NCBI RefSeq assembly: GCF_923081025.1
Contig: NZ_CAKLPZ010000001.1
Coordinates: 124,001-188,000 of the forward strand
DNA length: 64,000 bases
From: Neolewinella maritima
GTDB lineage: Bacteria > Bacteroidota > Bacteroidia > Chitinophagales > Saprospiraceae
Direction: 5' to 3'
Shown here: positions 39,910 through 49,055 of the stretch, one piece after another
How the letters are laid out: each line of letters starts with the position of its first letter
How positions within the stretch are numbered: the stretch's first letter is position 1
Notes under the pieces: model-generated
Databases searched by the model: none
Told to the model about the DNA's origin: nothing
The model's input: only the letters and a program-made list of their open reading frames with translations
Position numbers and translations under genes: made by a program

Positions 39910-42858
39910 CCCGGTAGGGTCCGAAATGCCAACCGCTTGTCCTAACTCGACCCGCAAAAACCGTCCGGTATGGCTCTTTGCTACCTCCGCGACCTGCTCC
40001 GGCGTACCCTTGGCCACCAGCTCTCCGCCGCCGCGACCGCCCTCCGGACCCATATCGATGAGGTAGTCCGCCACCTTGATCACGTCCATAGTGTGCTCGA
40101 TCACGATCACGGTGTTACCCTTGTCCACCAACTTTTGCAGCACCTTGAGCAGGTACTTGATGTCTTCGAAGTGCAACCCCGTGGTGGGCTCGTCGAGGAT
40201 GTAGACGGTCTGTCCCGTGTCCCGCTTGCTGAGCTCCTCGGCCAGCTTCACCCGCTGAGCTTCGCCGCCGGATAGGGTGGTGGCCCGCTGCCCCAGCGTG
40301 ATGTAGCCCAGGCCGACGTCCTTGAGCGTCTTCATGCGCCGGTAGATCTTCGGAATGGGCTTAAAGAAGTCAGCCGCCTCGGCTACGCTCATATTGAGCA
40401 CGTCCGTGATGGACTTGCCCTTGTACAGGATCTCCAGCGTCTCGCGGTTGAAGCGCATACCCTGGCAGTTCTCGCACTGCACCTCTACGTCGGGCAGGAA
40501 GTTCATCTCGATGGTGCGCATGCCGCTGCCCTTGCAGGTTTCGCAGCGTCCCCCCTTCACGTTGAAGCTGAAGCGACCCGGCTTATATCCCCGGATCAAC
40601 GCCTCCGGTAGCTTGGTGAATAGCTGACGGATGTCGGTAAACACGCCGGTGTAGGTAGCCGGATTAGACCGCGGCGTGCGCCCGATGGGCGATTGGTCGA
40701 TATCGATGACCTTGTCAATGTGCTGTAGCCCGTAGACCCGACCGTGCTCCAGCGGCTTCTTGACCGAGTTGTAGAAGTGCTGACGGAGGATGGGGTAGAG
40801 CGTCTCGTTGATCAGGGTAGACTTGCCGCTGCCCGATACGCCCGTCACGCAGGTCAGTGTGCCGAGGGGGATCTTGATGTCTACCCCCTTCAGGTTGTTG
40901 CCCTTTGCGCCCTTGAGGGTCAGGAACTTGCCGTTGCCCCTGCGGCGTTTCTCCGGTAGCTCGATCTGTTTTCTGCCCGCCAGGTAGTCACTGGTGATGC
41001 TGCCGGCGTTTTCGGCCTTGAGGAAGTCGGCGGGAATGCCGGCGGTGACTACGTAGCCTCCGTTTACGCCCGCACCGGGGCCCAGGTCGAGCAGGTAGTC
41101 GCTGGCCATCATGATGTCCTTGTCATGCTCCACTACCAGTACCGTGTTGCCGATGTCGGTCAGGTCACGCAGGGCGCGGATCAGCCGCTGGTTGTCGCGC
41201 TGGTGCAGCCCGATACTTGGCTCGTCCAGGATATAGGTGATACCGGTGAGCTGACTGCCGATCTGGGTAGCCAGCCGGATGCGCTGCGCCTCGCCGCCAG
41301 AGAGCGTACGGCCCGGGCGGTCCAGGCTCAGGTAGCCCAGCCCCACGTGCAGCAGAAACTGCAGGCGGAAGCGGATCTCCTTCAAGATATCGGTGGCGAT
41401 CAGGGTGGTGCGCTCGTCCATGCCCTCCTCGGCCGTTTCCATCCAGGTGCCGAGCTCGCCGAGGTCCATACGGGCCAGGTCGCTGATGGTGTGCTCCTTG
41501 ATCTTGTAGTGGCGGGCCTCCAGGCGCAGGCGCGCGCCCTCACAGTCGGGGCAGGTGTCGATGGTCATGAACTCTTCGGCCCAGCTACGGATGCGCTCAC
41601 TGGTCGTCTCCTCGTACCAGCGCACGATCATGTTGACCAGCCCGTTCTGCTCTACGTCCCAGACCAGGTCGTGGGCACTCTTGTCGTACTTGCTCTTCTT
41701 CTTGCGGCCGCTGGTCTTGCGGCCGTAGAGGATCACGTTCAGGGCCTCGGGGGGCAGCTTCTCGATGGGGTCGCTGAGCTTGAACTTCTCCGCCTTAGCG
41801 ATGGCCTTGATCTGCTTGAAGGTGGTATTGTCGCGGCTATCGCCCAGGGGCACCAGCCCGCCCTTGTTGATGCTCTTGGAGCGGTCGGGGATGATCTTGG
41901 TGATGTCCGGACTGTTCACCTGCCCCAGGCCCTTACAGCTCGTGCAGTAGCCGTAGGGCGAGTTGAAGCTGAAGGTGTTCGGGCTCGGCTCCTCGTAGCT
42001 AATGCCGTTCTCGGCGTCCATCAGGTTCTTGGAGAAGGGGGCAACCTCACCGGTCTCGGCGTCCTGGATGAACACCAGCCCTTCGCCCATCTTCAGGGAG
42101 GTGGCTACGGCCTGCCGCAGGCGGTCCAGCCGCTCGGCGCTCATCTTGATGCGGTCGATGACCAGCTCGATGTCGTGCACCTTGTAGCGGCTCACCTGCA
42201 TGCCCTCGGTGAGGTCCTGGATCTCGCCGTCCACGCGCACCTTCACGTAGCCCTGCTTGCGCACCTGATCGAAGAGCTCCCGGTAGTGGCCCTTGCGGCC
42301 GCGGATCAGGGGGGCCAGCACCACGATCTTCTGCCCGTCGTAGTTACCCGCGATCTGCTCCAACATCTGCTCCTCGGTGTAGCGTAGCATGGGCTTGCCG
42401 CTCACGTGGCTGTAGGCGGTGCCGGCCCGGGCGTACAGCAGGCGCAGGAAGTCATAGATCTCCGTCACCGTACCCACCGTGGAGCGGGGACTGCGGTTGG
42501 TTGTCTTCTGCTCGATGGAGATCACGGGGCTCAGTCCGGTAATCTGCTCCACATCCGGCCGCTCCATCGTGCCCATGAACTGGCGGGCGTAGCTCGAAAA
42601 GGTCTCCATGTACCGTCGTTGCCCCTCGGCGTAGATGGTGTCGAAGGCCAGGCTCGATTTGCCGCTGCCGCTCAGTCCCGTGATCACCACCAGTTCGTTG
42701 CGTGGTAGTTCCACGTTGATGTCCTTGAGGTTGTGCTCCTTGGCGCCGGTGACGGTGAGGAAACGCTCGGTGTGCGGAATGTCAGAAGTCGTTTTAGCTG
42801 CGCTACTGTCTTTAGCGGTGGGCGCGAGCGCGGGTGCGGTGGACGTGGGTACGGACAT
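39907..42858 (-). CDS. uvrA: Excinuclease ABC subunit UvrA
   Basis: A 983-aa DNA-damage sensor of nucleotide excision repair that loads UvrB. It has two ABC ATPase modules: Walker [10 protein letters not shown] near the N-terminus and GVSGSGKST in the second half, with signatures [12 protein letters not shown] and [12 protein letters not shown]. Zinc-binding CxxC pairs are visible in YCTSCKGLG and [15 protein letters not shown]. An Ala/Thr-rich tail of about 30 residues precedes the usual start [13 protein letters not shown]. The start is between ATG 42858 and GTG 42897; a -7-like TAGTTTTT at 42908 fits either. Confidence 0.96.
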   Translation of the reverse strand: MSVPTSTAPALAPTAKDSSAAKTTSDIPHTERFLTVTGAKEHNLKDINVELPRNELVVITGLSGSGKSSLAFDTIYAEGQRRYMETFSSYARQFMGTMERPDVEQITGLSPVISIEQKTTNRSPRSTVGTVTEIYDFLRLLYARAGTAYSHVSGKPMLRYTEEQMLEQIAGNYDGQKIVVLAPLIRGRKGHYRELFDQVRKQGYVKVRVDGEIQDLTEGMQVSRYKVHDIELVIDRIKMSAERLDRLRQAVATSLKMGEGLVFIQDAETGEVAPFSKNLMDAENGISYEEPSPNTFSFNSPYGYCTSCKGLGQVNSPDITKIIPDRSKSINKGGLVPLGDSRDNTTFKQIKAIAKAEKFKLSDPIEKLPPEALNVILYGRKTSGRKKKSKYDKSAHDLVWDVEQNGLVNMIVRWYEETTSERIRSWAEEFMTIDTCPDCEGARLRLEARHYKIKEHTISDLARMDLGELGTWMETAEEGMDERTTLIATDILKEIRFRLQFLLHVGLGYLSLDRPGRTLSGGEAQRIRLATQIGSQLTGITYILDEPSIGLHQRDNQRLIRALRDLTDIGNTVLVVEHDKDIMMASDYLLDLGPGAGVNGGYVVTAGIPADFLKAENAGSITSDYLAGRKQIELPEKRRRGNGKFLTLKGAKGNNLKGVDIKIPLGTLTCVTGVSGSGKSTLINETLYPILRQHFYNSVKKPLEHGRVYGLQHIDKVIDIDQSPIGRTPRSNPATYTGVFTDIRQLFTKLPEALIRGYKPGRFSFNVKGGRCETCKGSGMRTIEMNFLPDVEVQCENCQGMRFNRETLEILYKGKSITDVLNMSVAEAADFFKPIPKIYRRMKTLKDVGLGYITLGQRATTLSGGEAQRVKLAEELSKRDTGQTVYILDEPTTGLHFEDIKYLLKVLQKLVDKGNTVIVIEHTMDVIKVADYLIDMGPEGGRGGGELVAKGTPEQVAEVAKSHTGRFLRVELGQAVGISDPTG

Positions 42859-42907
42859 AGGTTGTACTAAGTCGGGAAAGGCCCGATTGGTTGACACAGC
42901 TTGTTTT

Positions 42908-42915
42908 AAAAACTA
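42908..42915 (-). promoter_or_regulatory. Bacteroidota -7 box TAGTTTTT
   Basis: One mismatch to TAnnTTTG, 10 nt before GTG 42897 and 49 nt before ATG 42858 of uvrA. I saw no LexA box. Confidence 0.4.
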
Positions 42916-42918
42916 CTT

Positions 42919-42932
42919 AGGTCGAGGCGTTG
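42919..42932 (+). repeat. GGTCGAG-family repeat fragment
   Basis: AGGTCGAGGCGTTG, identical to 3226-3239. Confidence 0.6.
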
Positions 42933-42971
42933 TACGCCGAGTGAGATAGGACAGCCCGCTACCGGAATGCG

Positions 42972-42979
42972 TAGTTTAC
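42972..42979 (+). promoter_or_regulatory. -7-like box TAGTTTAC
   Basis: Six nt before ATG 42986 of the DUF2461 gene. Confidence 0.4.
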
Positions 42980-42985
42980 GGGCGT

Positions 42986-43645
42986 ATGAACAAGAAACGG
43001 AGGATCTACCACTTTCTCGGCGACCTGGCGGCCAACAATTCTAAAGCGTGGATGGACACCCACCGCGACGCCTACCAGGAAGCGAAGGACATCTGGCTCG
43101 CCGAGATTCAGGCCATCCTCGACCGGCTCGCCACCCACGACCCCACCTACGCCACGATCGCACCGAAGGACACCATCCTGCGCATCAACAACAACCGCAA
43201 GTTCCACCCCGATCGGCCGGTCTATAAGGACAACTTCGGCTTCAGCCCGGGCAGCAGCGGCGAGGAACCCATGATCTACGTCCACGTATCCCCCAAGCAC
43301 TCCTTCATCGCCGGCGGCCTACGCAACCCCGGCCCCCAACTGCTCAAAAGCCTGCGCGAGGCCATCGACTACGACGGTGAACGGCTCCTAGACATCCTGA
43401 ACGAGCGATCCTTCCGGGACTTCTTCGGTCCGCTGAGCGAAGACCCCAATAAACTAAAGACGAGCCCCCAGGGCTACGCCGCCGACCACCCGCACATCGA
43501 GCTGCTCCGCCGCAAGGACTTCACCGTGATGCGTGACGTCAGCCGCAAGGAGGTGACCTCCGACCACTTCGTCGACCTGGTCGAACGGGCCTACCTGGAG
43601 CTGCAGCCCTTCAACGCCTACCTCCGGCAGGCGCTGACGGTGTAG
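42986..43645 (+). CDS. DUF2461 (TIGR02453) family protein
   Basis: A 219-aa cytosolic protein. Family features: FLGDLAANNSKAWMDTHR near the start, the RINNNRKFHPDRPVYKDNFG block (about 66-85), and YVHVSPKHSFIAGGL. Members are widespread, with no established function. Length is typical. It ends 12 bp from the convergent cold-shock-like gene. Confidence 0.9.
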   Translation: MNKKRRIYHFLGDLAANNSKAWMDTHRDAYQEAKDIWLAEIQAILDRLATHDPTYATIAPKDTILRINNNRKFHPDRPVYKDNFGFSPGSSGEEPMIYVHVSPKHSFIAGGLRNPGPQLLKSLREAIDYDGERLLDILNERSFRDFFGPLSEDPNKLKTSPQGYAADHPHIELLRRKDFTVMRDVSRKEVTSDHFVDLVERAYLELQPFNAYLRQALTV

Positions 43646-43657
43646 CCGCTGCGCTTC

Positions 43658-43870
43658 CTACACCACCCCCGCCGGCTCGATCGCATCCGCAAAGTAGCCC
43701 TGCCGCCCCTGCCGTAGAATGAAGCGTACTCGGTCGCCCCGCTGCACGCTATCCACCCGCAGGTGCTGCCGCCGGAAGTGGAATTCCTCCCGCGTATCCG
43801 CCAGGCGTACGTAGCCGTAGCCCTTGTCCGGAAGGTAGAACACGATGATGCCCGGCGAGTAGTCGTCCAT
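43658..43870 (-). CDS. Cold-shock-domain-like small protein
   Basis: A 70-aa OB-fold protein, with KGYGYVRL in the position of RNP-1 and EEFHF in place of RNP-2 (FVHF), then a basic strand GDRVRFIL. It probably binds single-stranded RNA or DNA. The start at 43870 (MDDYSPG) is fixed by a perfect TAGCTTTG -7 box 5 nt upstream; a longer frame to 43915 would run through the promoter. It is diverged from standard Csp, so RNA-binding is inferred. Confidence 0.8.
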   Translation of the reverse strand: MDDYSPGIIVFYLPDKGYGYVRLADTREEFHFRRQHLRVDSVQRGDRVRFILRQGRQGYFADAIEPAGVV

Positions 43871-43875
43871 GAGCC

Positions 43876-43883
43876 CAAAGCTA
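43876..43883 (-). promoter_or_regulatory. Bacteroidota -7 box TAGCTTTG (perfect)
   Basis: Exact TAnnTTTG, 5 nt before ATG 43870. With transcription normally starting about 5-8 nt after this box, the mRNA is nearly leaderless. Confidence 0.65.
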
Positions 43884-44092
43884 CCCCTACCTGCGGCGAA
43901 TGCCTCTAGGCTCAACCCTGGGGCCCGGCGCGCGTGTTCCGTTATGGTATGCAGTACCGCGACCTCCTACCGAACCAGATCGAGTAGCTGGGCCGCCTGC
44001 TCTGCCCTCGCCAGCGTGGCGAAAACGGATCCACGGCTTAGGGTATCCTATGCGGGGGTAAGCCCCTTGACATTGCTTTTTCCCTAACCACC

Positions 44093-44111
44093 GCACCGGC
44101 GGCCCCGCCCC
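44093..44111 (+). repeat. GCACCTGCG dispersed repeat copy, variant
   Basis: GCACCGGCGGCCCCGCCCC, one mismatch to the consensus, 5 bp before the -7 box of the porZ-like gene. Confidence 0.65.
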
Positions 44112-44115
44112 TACG

Positions 44116-44123
44116 TACCTTTA
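44116..44123 (+). promoter_or_regulatory. Bacteroidota -7 box TACCTTTA
   Basis: One mismatch to TAnnTTTG, 4 nt before ATG 44128. Confidence 0.5.
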
Positions 44124-44127
44124 GCCC

Positions 44128-46515
44128 ATGCCGTTACCCAATATTTTGCTGTGCCTGAGCCTCCTCCTGAGTGCCGGCTGCCTGACCGCCCAAAGGGATA
44201 GCCTGGGGCAGTGGACCAGCCTGCAGTCCTTCAGCTACGGCCGCTACGTGACGGAGTCGGCCGAAGACATCATCTATTCCACCGGCAACGCCCTGTTCCT
44301 GCTCGACAAGGCCGATCTGAGCTTCACCCGCCTGACGCGTACCGAGGGACTAGCCGGCGGCCGCATCAGTCTGGTGAAGTACCACCAGCCCACCGAGACG
44401 CTGCTGATCGTGTACGACAACAGTACCATCGACCTGTACCGCGACGGCCGCTTCACTACCCTGCAGCAGATCGATAACTTCAACTTCAGCGGCGATAAGC
44501 GTATTTACGACCTGTCCTTCGGCGCCGATAACCGGGTGTACATCGCGGCGGGCTACGGCGTGTCGGCCCTGTCGCTGAACGACGAAACCTTCACCTTCAC
44601 CACCTTCACCGGACTGCGCGTCAATGCCGTAGCCGAGCACGACGGAGGCATCTACGCCGCCACCCCGGAGGGCCTGTACCGCGTGCCGCTCACGGGCGTC
44701 AACCTGAATGACTTCACCCGCTGGGAGCTGCTGGGTCCGGCCCAGGCCCTGCCGGGTGACTACAGTAGCAGTGCGGTCACCGTGTGGCAGGAGCGGCTCT
44801 ACTTCGCGGTGAATGAAGACGTGTGGCGACTGAGTGGGAGCCCGACAGCCGTGACGGGAAAGCCGTTCTACGACACACCGCAGGCCGGGAATACTCTGGT
44901 CTACCTGAGTGGCGGACCCACCCGCCTGCTGGTCGGCTACCGCTGTGCAGGCGGTACCTGTGCCGACGGTGCTGTGATCGCTCTGGAGGAATCCGGCAGT
45001 GCCCGCAGCCTGCCCGACTGCGCGGACCGGACGAACTACGCGCTGGAGGATAGCGACGGCCGCATCTGGTTCGGCGACGATTCCTACGCCGTGCGCCACC
45101 TGGAATCGCTGGCGGGGGAATGCCGGCGGATGACCTTCCCCGGTCCGCCGAAGGACCAGGTGTACCGCCTGCTCCACGACGGTAGTTCCCTATGGGTCGC
45201 GCCCGGCCAACTGGATGAGAATACGACGCCCTTTTATGACTTCGAGGGGGTGTTCCGGCAGATGGACGGGGCGTGGGACATCATCAACATCAACAATACC
45301 GGGGCCTTCCGGGGCCGCGACGGCAGCCGGGGCGGCGATGATGACGTAGCTACGATCATCGATGTAGACTACGACCCGATCAACGATATTCACTTTCTGA
45401 GCTCCTTCTTCGAGGGGGTGATCCAGATCGACGGGACGGACGGGGCCGCCAGCCTGTACGACGAGACCAACACCAGCCTGCAACTAGCCGCCGGTGCCGG
45501 GAGCGGTCGTATTCGGGCGGCAGGTGCGGCCACCGATGCCGATGGATTTACCTACGTAGCAGTAAGTCGGGCTACCCAGAGCGGGATCGTATCGGTGCGG
45601 AGTCCGGACGGCCAGTGGGCCGCGCTGGGCCAGGACTGCGGCCTGAATATCGCCATCGATATCGCGGTCGATCAGGCGGGCTACGTCTGGGTCATTCACC
45701 GGGGCGGGGCCAACGGCGGCATCACCGTCATCGATCCCAACGGCACGCCCATGGATCCCAGCGACGACCGCTGCCGCACCATCACGGCGGGCAGCGGCAA
45801 CAACCTGCCCACCAATGAAACGCGCAGCATTGCCGTCGACGTTAAGGGGGAGGTATGGATCGGTACGGCGAATGGCATCATCGTATTTGCCTGTGGTCTG
45901 GATGTGTTCGACGAGGATCTCTGTCCGGGTACGCTGCCCCGGGTGGAGGGGGAGGACGGTTTCGGGAGTTTCCTGCTCGAAACCGAAGAGATCCGTACCA
46001 TCGCCGTAGACGGAGGCAACCGTAAGTGGCTGGGCACCAACGGCGGGGCGTACCTGCTCTCCTCCGACGGCCGGGAGCAATTGCGCTACTTCAACCGGGG
46101 CAACAGTCCGCTACTGGGCGACGTGGTGCGGAGTATCGCCATCGACCCCACGACGGGCACGGTATACTTCGGCACCGAACTCGGCGTGATCAGCTACCGC
46201 GGGGATGCCACGGAGGCGGAGCCCTTCTTCCGCGAGCTGGTAGTGTTCCCTAACCCAGTAGAGCCGGGCTATACCGGCCCCATCGCCATCAATGGCTTGA
46301 TCCGCAACGCCAGGGTGAAGATCACCGACCTGAGCGGTAAGCTGGTGCAGGAGGGGCAGGCGGCCGGCGGGCAGTTTGTCTGGTCGGGCACGGACTACAC
46401 CGGCCGGCGGGTGACCAGCGGGGTCTACCTCGTGTTCGCCTCTACGGGCGAGGGGCAGTTCATCGGGGAGGCAAAGCCCGAGGGGGCAGTGGGTAAGATC
46501 GTGTTCATCCGCTAG
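44128..46515 (+). CDS. porZ: T9SS component PorZ-like: two beta-propellers plus C-terminal domain
   Basis: A 795-aa exported protein. Signal peptide (to about residue 21, ending GCLTAQ), then the typical PorZ opening (GQWTSLQSFSYGRYV, DIIYSTGNALFLLDK, RTEGLAGGRISLVKY), two propeller domains (about 30-350 and 350-690) with repeated YVAAGYG-, GLYR- and KWLGTNGG-like blade ends, and a T9SS C-terminal domain (VFPNPVEPG, TSGVYLVFA). In Porphyromonas gingivalis PorZ is a surface part of the attachment complex that presents anionic lipopolysaccharide to the sortase PorU. Length is close to the reference of about 776 residues. It fits the T9SS cargo in this window. Confidence 0.88.
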   Translation: MPLPNILLCLSLLLSAGCLTAQRDSLGQWTSLQSFSYGRYVTESAEDIIYSTGNALFLLDKADLSFTRLTRTEGLAGGRISLVKYHQPTETLLIVYDNSTIDLYRDGRFTTLQQIDNFNFSGDKRIYDLSFGADNRVYIAAGYGVSALSLNDETFTFTTFTGLRVNAVAEHDGGIYAATPEGLYRVPLTGVNLNDFTRWELLGPAQALPGDYSSSAVTVWQERLYFAVNEDVWRLSGSPTAVTGKPFYDTPQAGNTLVYLSGGPTRLLVGYRCAGGTCADGAVIALEESGSARSLPDCADRTNYALEDSDGRIWFGDDSYAVRHLESLAGECRRMTFPGPPKDQVYRLLHDGSSLWVAPGQLDENTTPFYDFEGVFRQMDGAWDIININNTGAFRGRDGSRGGDDDVATIIDVDYDPINDIHFLSSFFEGVIQIDGTDGAASLYDETNTSLQLAAGAGSGRIRAAGAATDADGFTYVAVSRATQSGIVSVRSPDGQWAALGQDCGLNIAIDIAVDQAGYVWVIHRGGANGGITVIDPNGTPMDPSDDRCRTITAGSGNNLPTNETRSIAVDVKGEVWIGTANGIIVFACGLDVFDEDLCPGTLPRVEGEDGFGSFLLETEEIRTIAVDGGNRKWLGTNGGAYLLSSDGREQLRYFNRGNSPLLGDVVRSIAIDPTTGTVYFGTELGVISYRGDATEAEPFFRELVVFPNPVEPGYTGPIAINGLIRNARVKITDLSGKLVQEGQAAGGQFVWSGTDYTGRRVTSGVYLVFASTGEGQFIGEAKPEGAVGKIVFIR

Positions 46516-46528
46516 GCAATACCCGGCG

Positions 46529-46536
46529 TATCTTCG
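46529..46536 (+). promoter_or_regulatory. -7-like box TATCTTCG
   Basis: Five nt before GTG 46542; one mismatch to TAnnTTTG. Confidence 0.35.
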
Positions 46537-46541
46537 CTACC

Positions 46542-47024
46542 GTGACACCCGACTACGACTTCCACACCACGCCCCCCGATCCCCGCACCACCGGCTTGCT
46601 GCACGCGCTATTTTACCTGGCTGCCGTGCTGCTGCTCGCCGCGGCGATCTATACCCTCTACCTTTACTTCACCCACTGGTCCGGCGGGGAAGACGACCAC
46701 CCGATCTGGCAACTGATCCTGGGACTGGTATACCTGGTGGCGAGTGGACTGATCGCCTACGCCACCTATACTCACGCGAACGGATCCGACGGCGAAGTGC
46801 CCCCCGAGCGCTACGTACGCATTGCCGACGGACGGCTGGTGTACGACCTCGATCAGCTCAGCGGGCGGCAGGAGGTCGACCTGGATCGGATCGTGAAGGT
46901 CTCGCGGCCCTCAGTGCGCGACCTGGTACTGGACCTCAGTGATGGAACGCAACAGGTCCTACCGATCTACCTGATCGATGAGGACGGGAAGCAGGAAGAG
47001 CTGGAGCGGGCGCTGGGGGTCTAG
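46542..47024 (+). CDS. Two-helix membrane protein with C-terminal PH-like domain
   Basis: A 160-aa protein. Two transmembrane helices (about 20-42 and 55-76) are followed by a beta-rich cytosolic domain (YVRIADGRLVYDLDQLSG, VLPIYLIDEDGKQEEL). This plan resembles small bacterial PH-like membrane proteins; no function is known. GTG 46542 is the start, as no in-frame ATG precedes the first helix. It follows porZ by 26 bp and may be co-expressed. It ends at the stop of the convergent rlmN gene with no spacer. Confidence 0.72.
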   Translation: MTPDYDFHTTPPDPRTTGLLHALFYLAAVLLLAAAIYTLYLYFTHWSGGEDDHPIWQLILGLVYLVASGLIAYATYTHANGSDGEVPPERYVRIADGRLVYDLDQLSGRQEVDLDRIVKVSRPSVRDLVLDLSDGTQQVLPIYLIDEDGKQEELERALGV

Positions 47025-48083
47025 TTACTCTTTGTTGGCCAGTTGACCGCAGGCGGCGTCGATGTCCTTGCCGCGGCTACGCCGCACGGTGACCATGATA
47101 CCGCGATCGCGCAGGTAGGTGGCGAAGTCGTCGATGCGGTGCTCGCTAGACTTCTTGAAGGGGGCGTTGTCGATGGGATTGTACTCGATGATATTCACCA
47201 TACTGGGCACCCGGCGGCAGATGCGGTAGAGCTTCTCGGCGTCGTCGAGTCCGTCGTTGAAGTCCTGAAAGGTGATGTACTCGAAGCCGATGCGCTTCTT
47301 GGTTTTGGCGTAGAAGTACTCGAGGCTCTCTACGACGGCCTCCAGATTATTGGATTCATTGATGGGCATGATCTCGTTGCGCTTCACGTCGTCGGCGGCG
47401 TGGAGACTGAGGGCGAGATTGACCTTGGTATCGTCGTCAGCCAACTTGCGGATCATCTTGGCGATGCCGGCCGTAGAGACGGTGAGGCGGCGGGCGGCCA
47501 TATTCAATCCGGTGTGGCTGGTGATGCGGTCGATGCTACCGACCACCTCGCGGTAGGCCAGCAGGGGCTCGCCCATGCCCATGTAGACGATATTGGTCAG
47601 GGGCTTACCGTAGGTTTCCAGGCACTGCTCGTTGACCAGGTAGACCTGATCGTAGATCTCGGCGGCGGTGAGGTTGCGCAGCCGCTTCATACGGCCGGTA
47701 GCGCAGAAGGTGCAGCTGAGGCTGCAGCCTACCTGACTGGATACGCAGACGGTGAAGCGGTCGTCGGCTACCACGGGGATGAGGACCGACTCGACCAGGT
47801 GGCCGTCGTGCAGGCGGAAGCGGCTTTTGATGGTGCCGTCGGCGCTGCGCTGCTGCTTATCCAACACGATCACCGGCAGCCGGTAACTCATAAAGAGCTT
47901 TTCGCGCAGGGCTAGGGACAGGTTGGTCATCTCGTCGAAGCTGCGTGCCCCCTTTTGCCAGAGCCATTCGTATACTTGCTTGGCGCGGAACTTCTTTTCC
48001 CCCGTCAGGATGAGCTGCGAAGTGAGCTCTTCCAGGCTAAGGGAACGGATATCGGGAAGGGTAGAGACGATCACTGCAGACAT
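47025..48083 (-). CDS. rlmN: 23S rRNA (adenine-2503-C2)-methyltransferase RlmN
   Basis: A 352-aa radical-SAM enzyme that methylates A2503 of 23S rRNA and A37 of some tRNAs. The iron-sulfur cysteines are at 120, 124 and 127 (CSLSCTFC); Cys345 near the end (AACGQLA) is the methyl-carrying Cys. FYMGMGEPLLA-like GEP motif is present (YMGMGEPLLAY). Start is ATG 48083; the longer frame to 48125 is not conserved in type. Confidence 0.95.
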   Translation of the reverse strand: MSAVIVSTLPDIRSLSLEELTSQLILTGEKKFRAKQVYEWLWQKGARSFDEMTNLSLALREKLFMSYRLPVIVLDKQQRSADGTIKSRFRLHDGHLVESVLIPVVADDRFTVCVSSQVGCSLSCTFCATGRMKRLRNLTAAEIYDQVYLVNEQCLETYGKPLTNIVYMGMGEPLLAYREVVGSIDRITSHTGLNMAARRLTVSTAGIAKMIRKLADDDTKVNLALSLHAADDVKRNEIMPINESNNLEAVVESLEYFYAKTKKRIGFEYITFQDFNDGLDDAEKLYRICRRVPSMVNIIEYNPIDNAPFKKSSEHRIDDFATYLRDRGIMVTVRRSRGKDIDAACGQLANKE

Positions 48084-48185
48084 ACCCTCCCCAACGCCCA
48101 AGCCCGCGGGGGGGTTGACCCACAAAACCCTGCCTGCGCCGATACGTTAACAATCTTCCGGACCCGTGCCGGCAGCTACTGGACT

Positions 48186-49055
48186 ATGCAATTGCCACCG
48201 AACTACATGGAGCTTTACGCGCAGGCGCTTCGCTACGACCGGGTCGGCGATCCCTACACCGCCGTGAAGCTGCTCAAGAAGGTGACCCGCCTGGTGCCCG
48301 ACTGGGCCGACGCCTACCGCAGTCTAGGCACCATCTACACCCGCCGCCGCGAGTGGAAGCCCGCCTTCCACTACTGGAGCAAGGCCGTAGCACTGGATGC
48401 CGACGACCGCGACGCCTGGTGGCAGCTGGGCCTGGCCGCCGTAGCCCTGAAGCGCATGCGCACCGCCCAGACCGTCTGGGCCAAGTTCGGCTTCGACCGC
48501 CTGCGCTACGATCAGCCCCTGGGCCTACAGCTCCAGCACGACGATGGCTACGAGATCCTCTGGATGCAGCCCCTGGACGCGTCGCGGGCCCGGGTGGTGA
48601 GCATTCCCCACCCGGGCAGCGGCACCCGCTACCGCGATCTGGTGCTGTACGACCGCCGCGGACAGAAGGGCTACAACGTCATCCGCCGCCGCCGCGTGCC
48701 CATCTACCGGGCCGTAGATACGCTCAAGCGCTCGCCCTACCGCACCTTCAGCTGCCTGCTGCACACCGGCAGTGAGCCGGCCATCGAGCAACTCGAAAAA
48801 CTGTGCTACGAGGCCGGACTGGGCTTCGAGGTATGGAGCAACGCTACCCGCGCCGCCGTGCAGCCCGATCCCGCGCGGGCCAGCGAGGACGAGCGCCGTG
48901 CCTTCCCCGAATACTACAGCGATCTACTGCCCCGCCCGGAGCTGGGCACCGCGCTGGTGGCCCTGGCGGCGGTGCATCCCGCCGAGGTAGAACGCGTCCT
49001 CAATGATTGGCAAATTATCTCGCTGCAACAGTACTCCGATCTGCGGGCATATTGA
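48186..49055 (+). CDS. TPR-containing protein of unknown function
   Basis: A 289-aa cytosolic protein. Residues 5-105 hold about three TPR helical hairpins (AQALRYDRVGDPYTAVKLLKK, AYRSLGTIYTRRREW, AWWQLGLAAVALKRM). The C-terminal half is mixed alpha/beta with a Gly-rich PGSGTRYRDLVLYDRRG segment; no family recognised. It is divergent from rlmN. Its 3' end overlaps the convergent MerR-type gene by 41 bp, so the two proteins share that DNA. Confidence 0.75.
   Translation: MQLPPNYMELYAQALRYDRVGDPYTAVKLLKKVTRLVPDWADAYRSLGTIYTRRREWKPAFHYWSKAVALDADDRDAWWQLGLAAVALKRMRTAQTVWAKFGFDRLRYDQPLGLQLQHDDGYEILWMQPLDASRARVVSIPHPGSGTRYRDLVLYDRRGQKGYNVIRRRRVPIYRAVDTLKRSPYRTFSCLLHTGSEPAIEQLEKLCYEAGLGFEVWSNATRAAVQPDPARASEDERRAFPEYYSDLLPRPELGTALVALAAVHPAEVERVLNDWQIISLQQYSDLRAY

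Noticed and set aside
41125-42387. 420-codon plus-strand reading frame inside uvrA
   Set aside because: It is antisense to a confidently identified uvrA, has skewed Gly/Val/Gln composition and no family features; long antisense frames are expected in GC-rich genes.
42859-42985. LexA/SOS box upstream of uvrA
   Set aside because: No palindrome of known LexA type is present; only a GGTCGAG repeat fragment and a -7-like box.
47043-47915. 290-codon plus-strand reading frame opposite rlmN
   Set aside because: Antisense to rlmN with all radical-SAM residues in place; no own domain.
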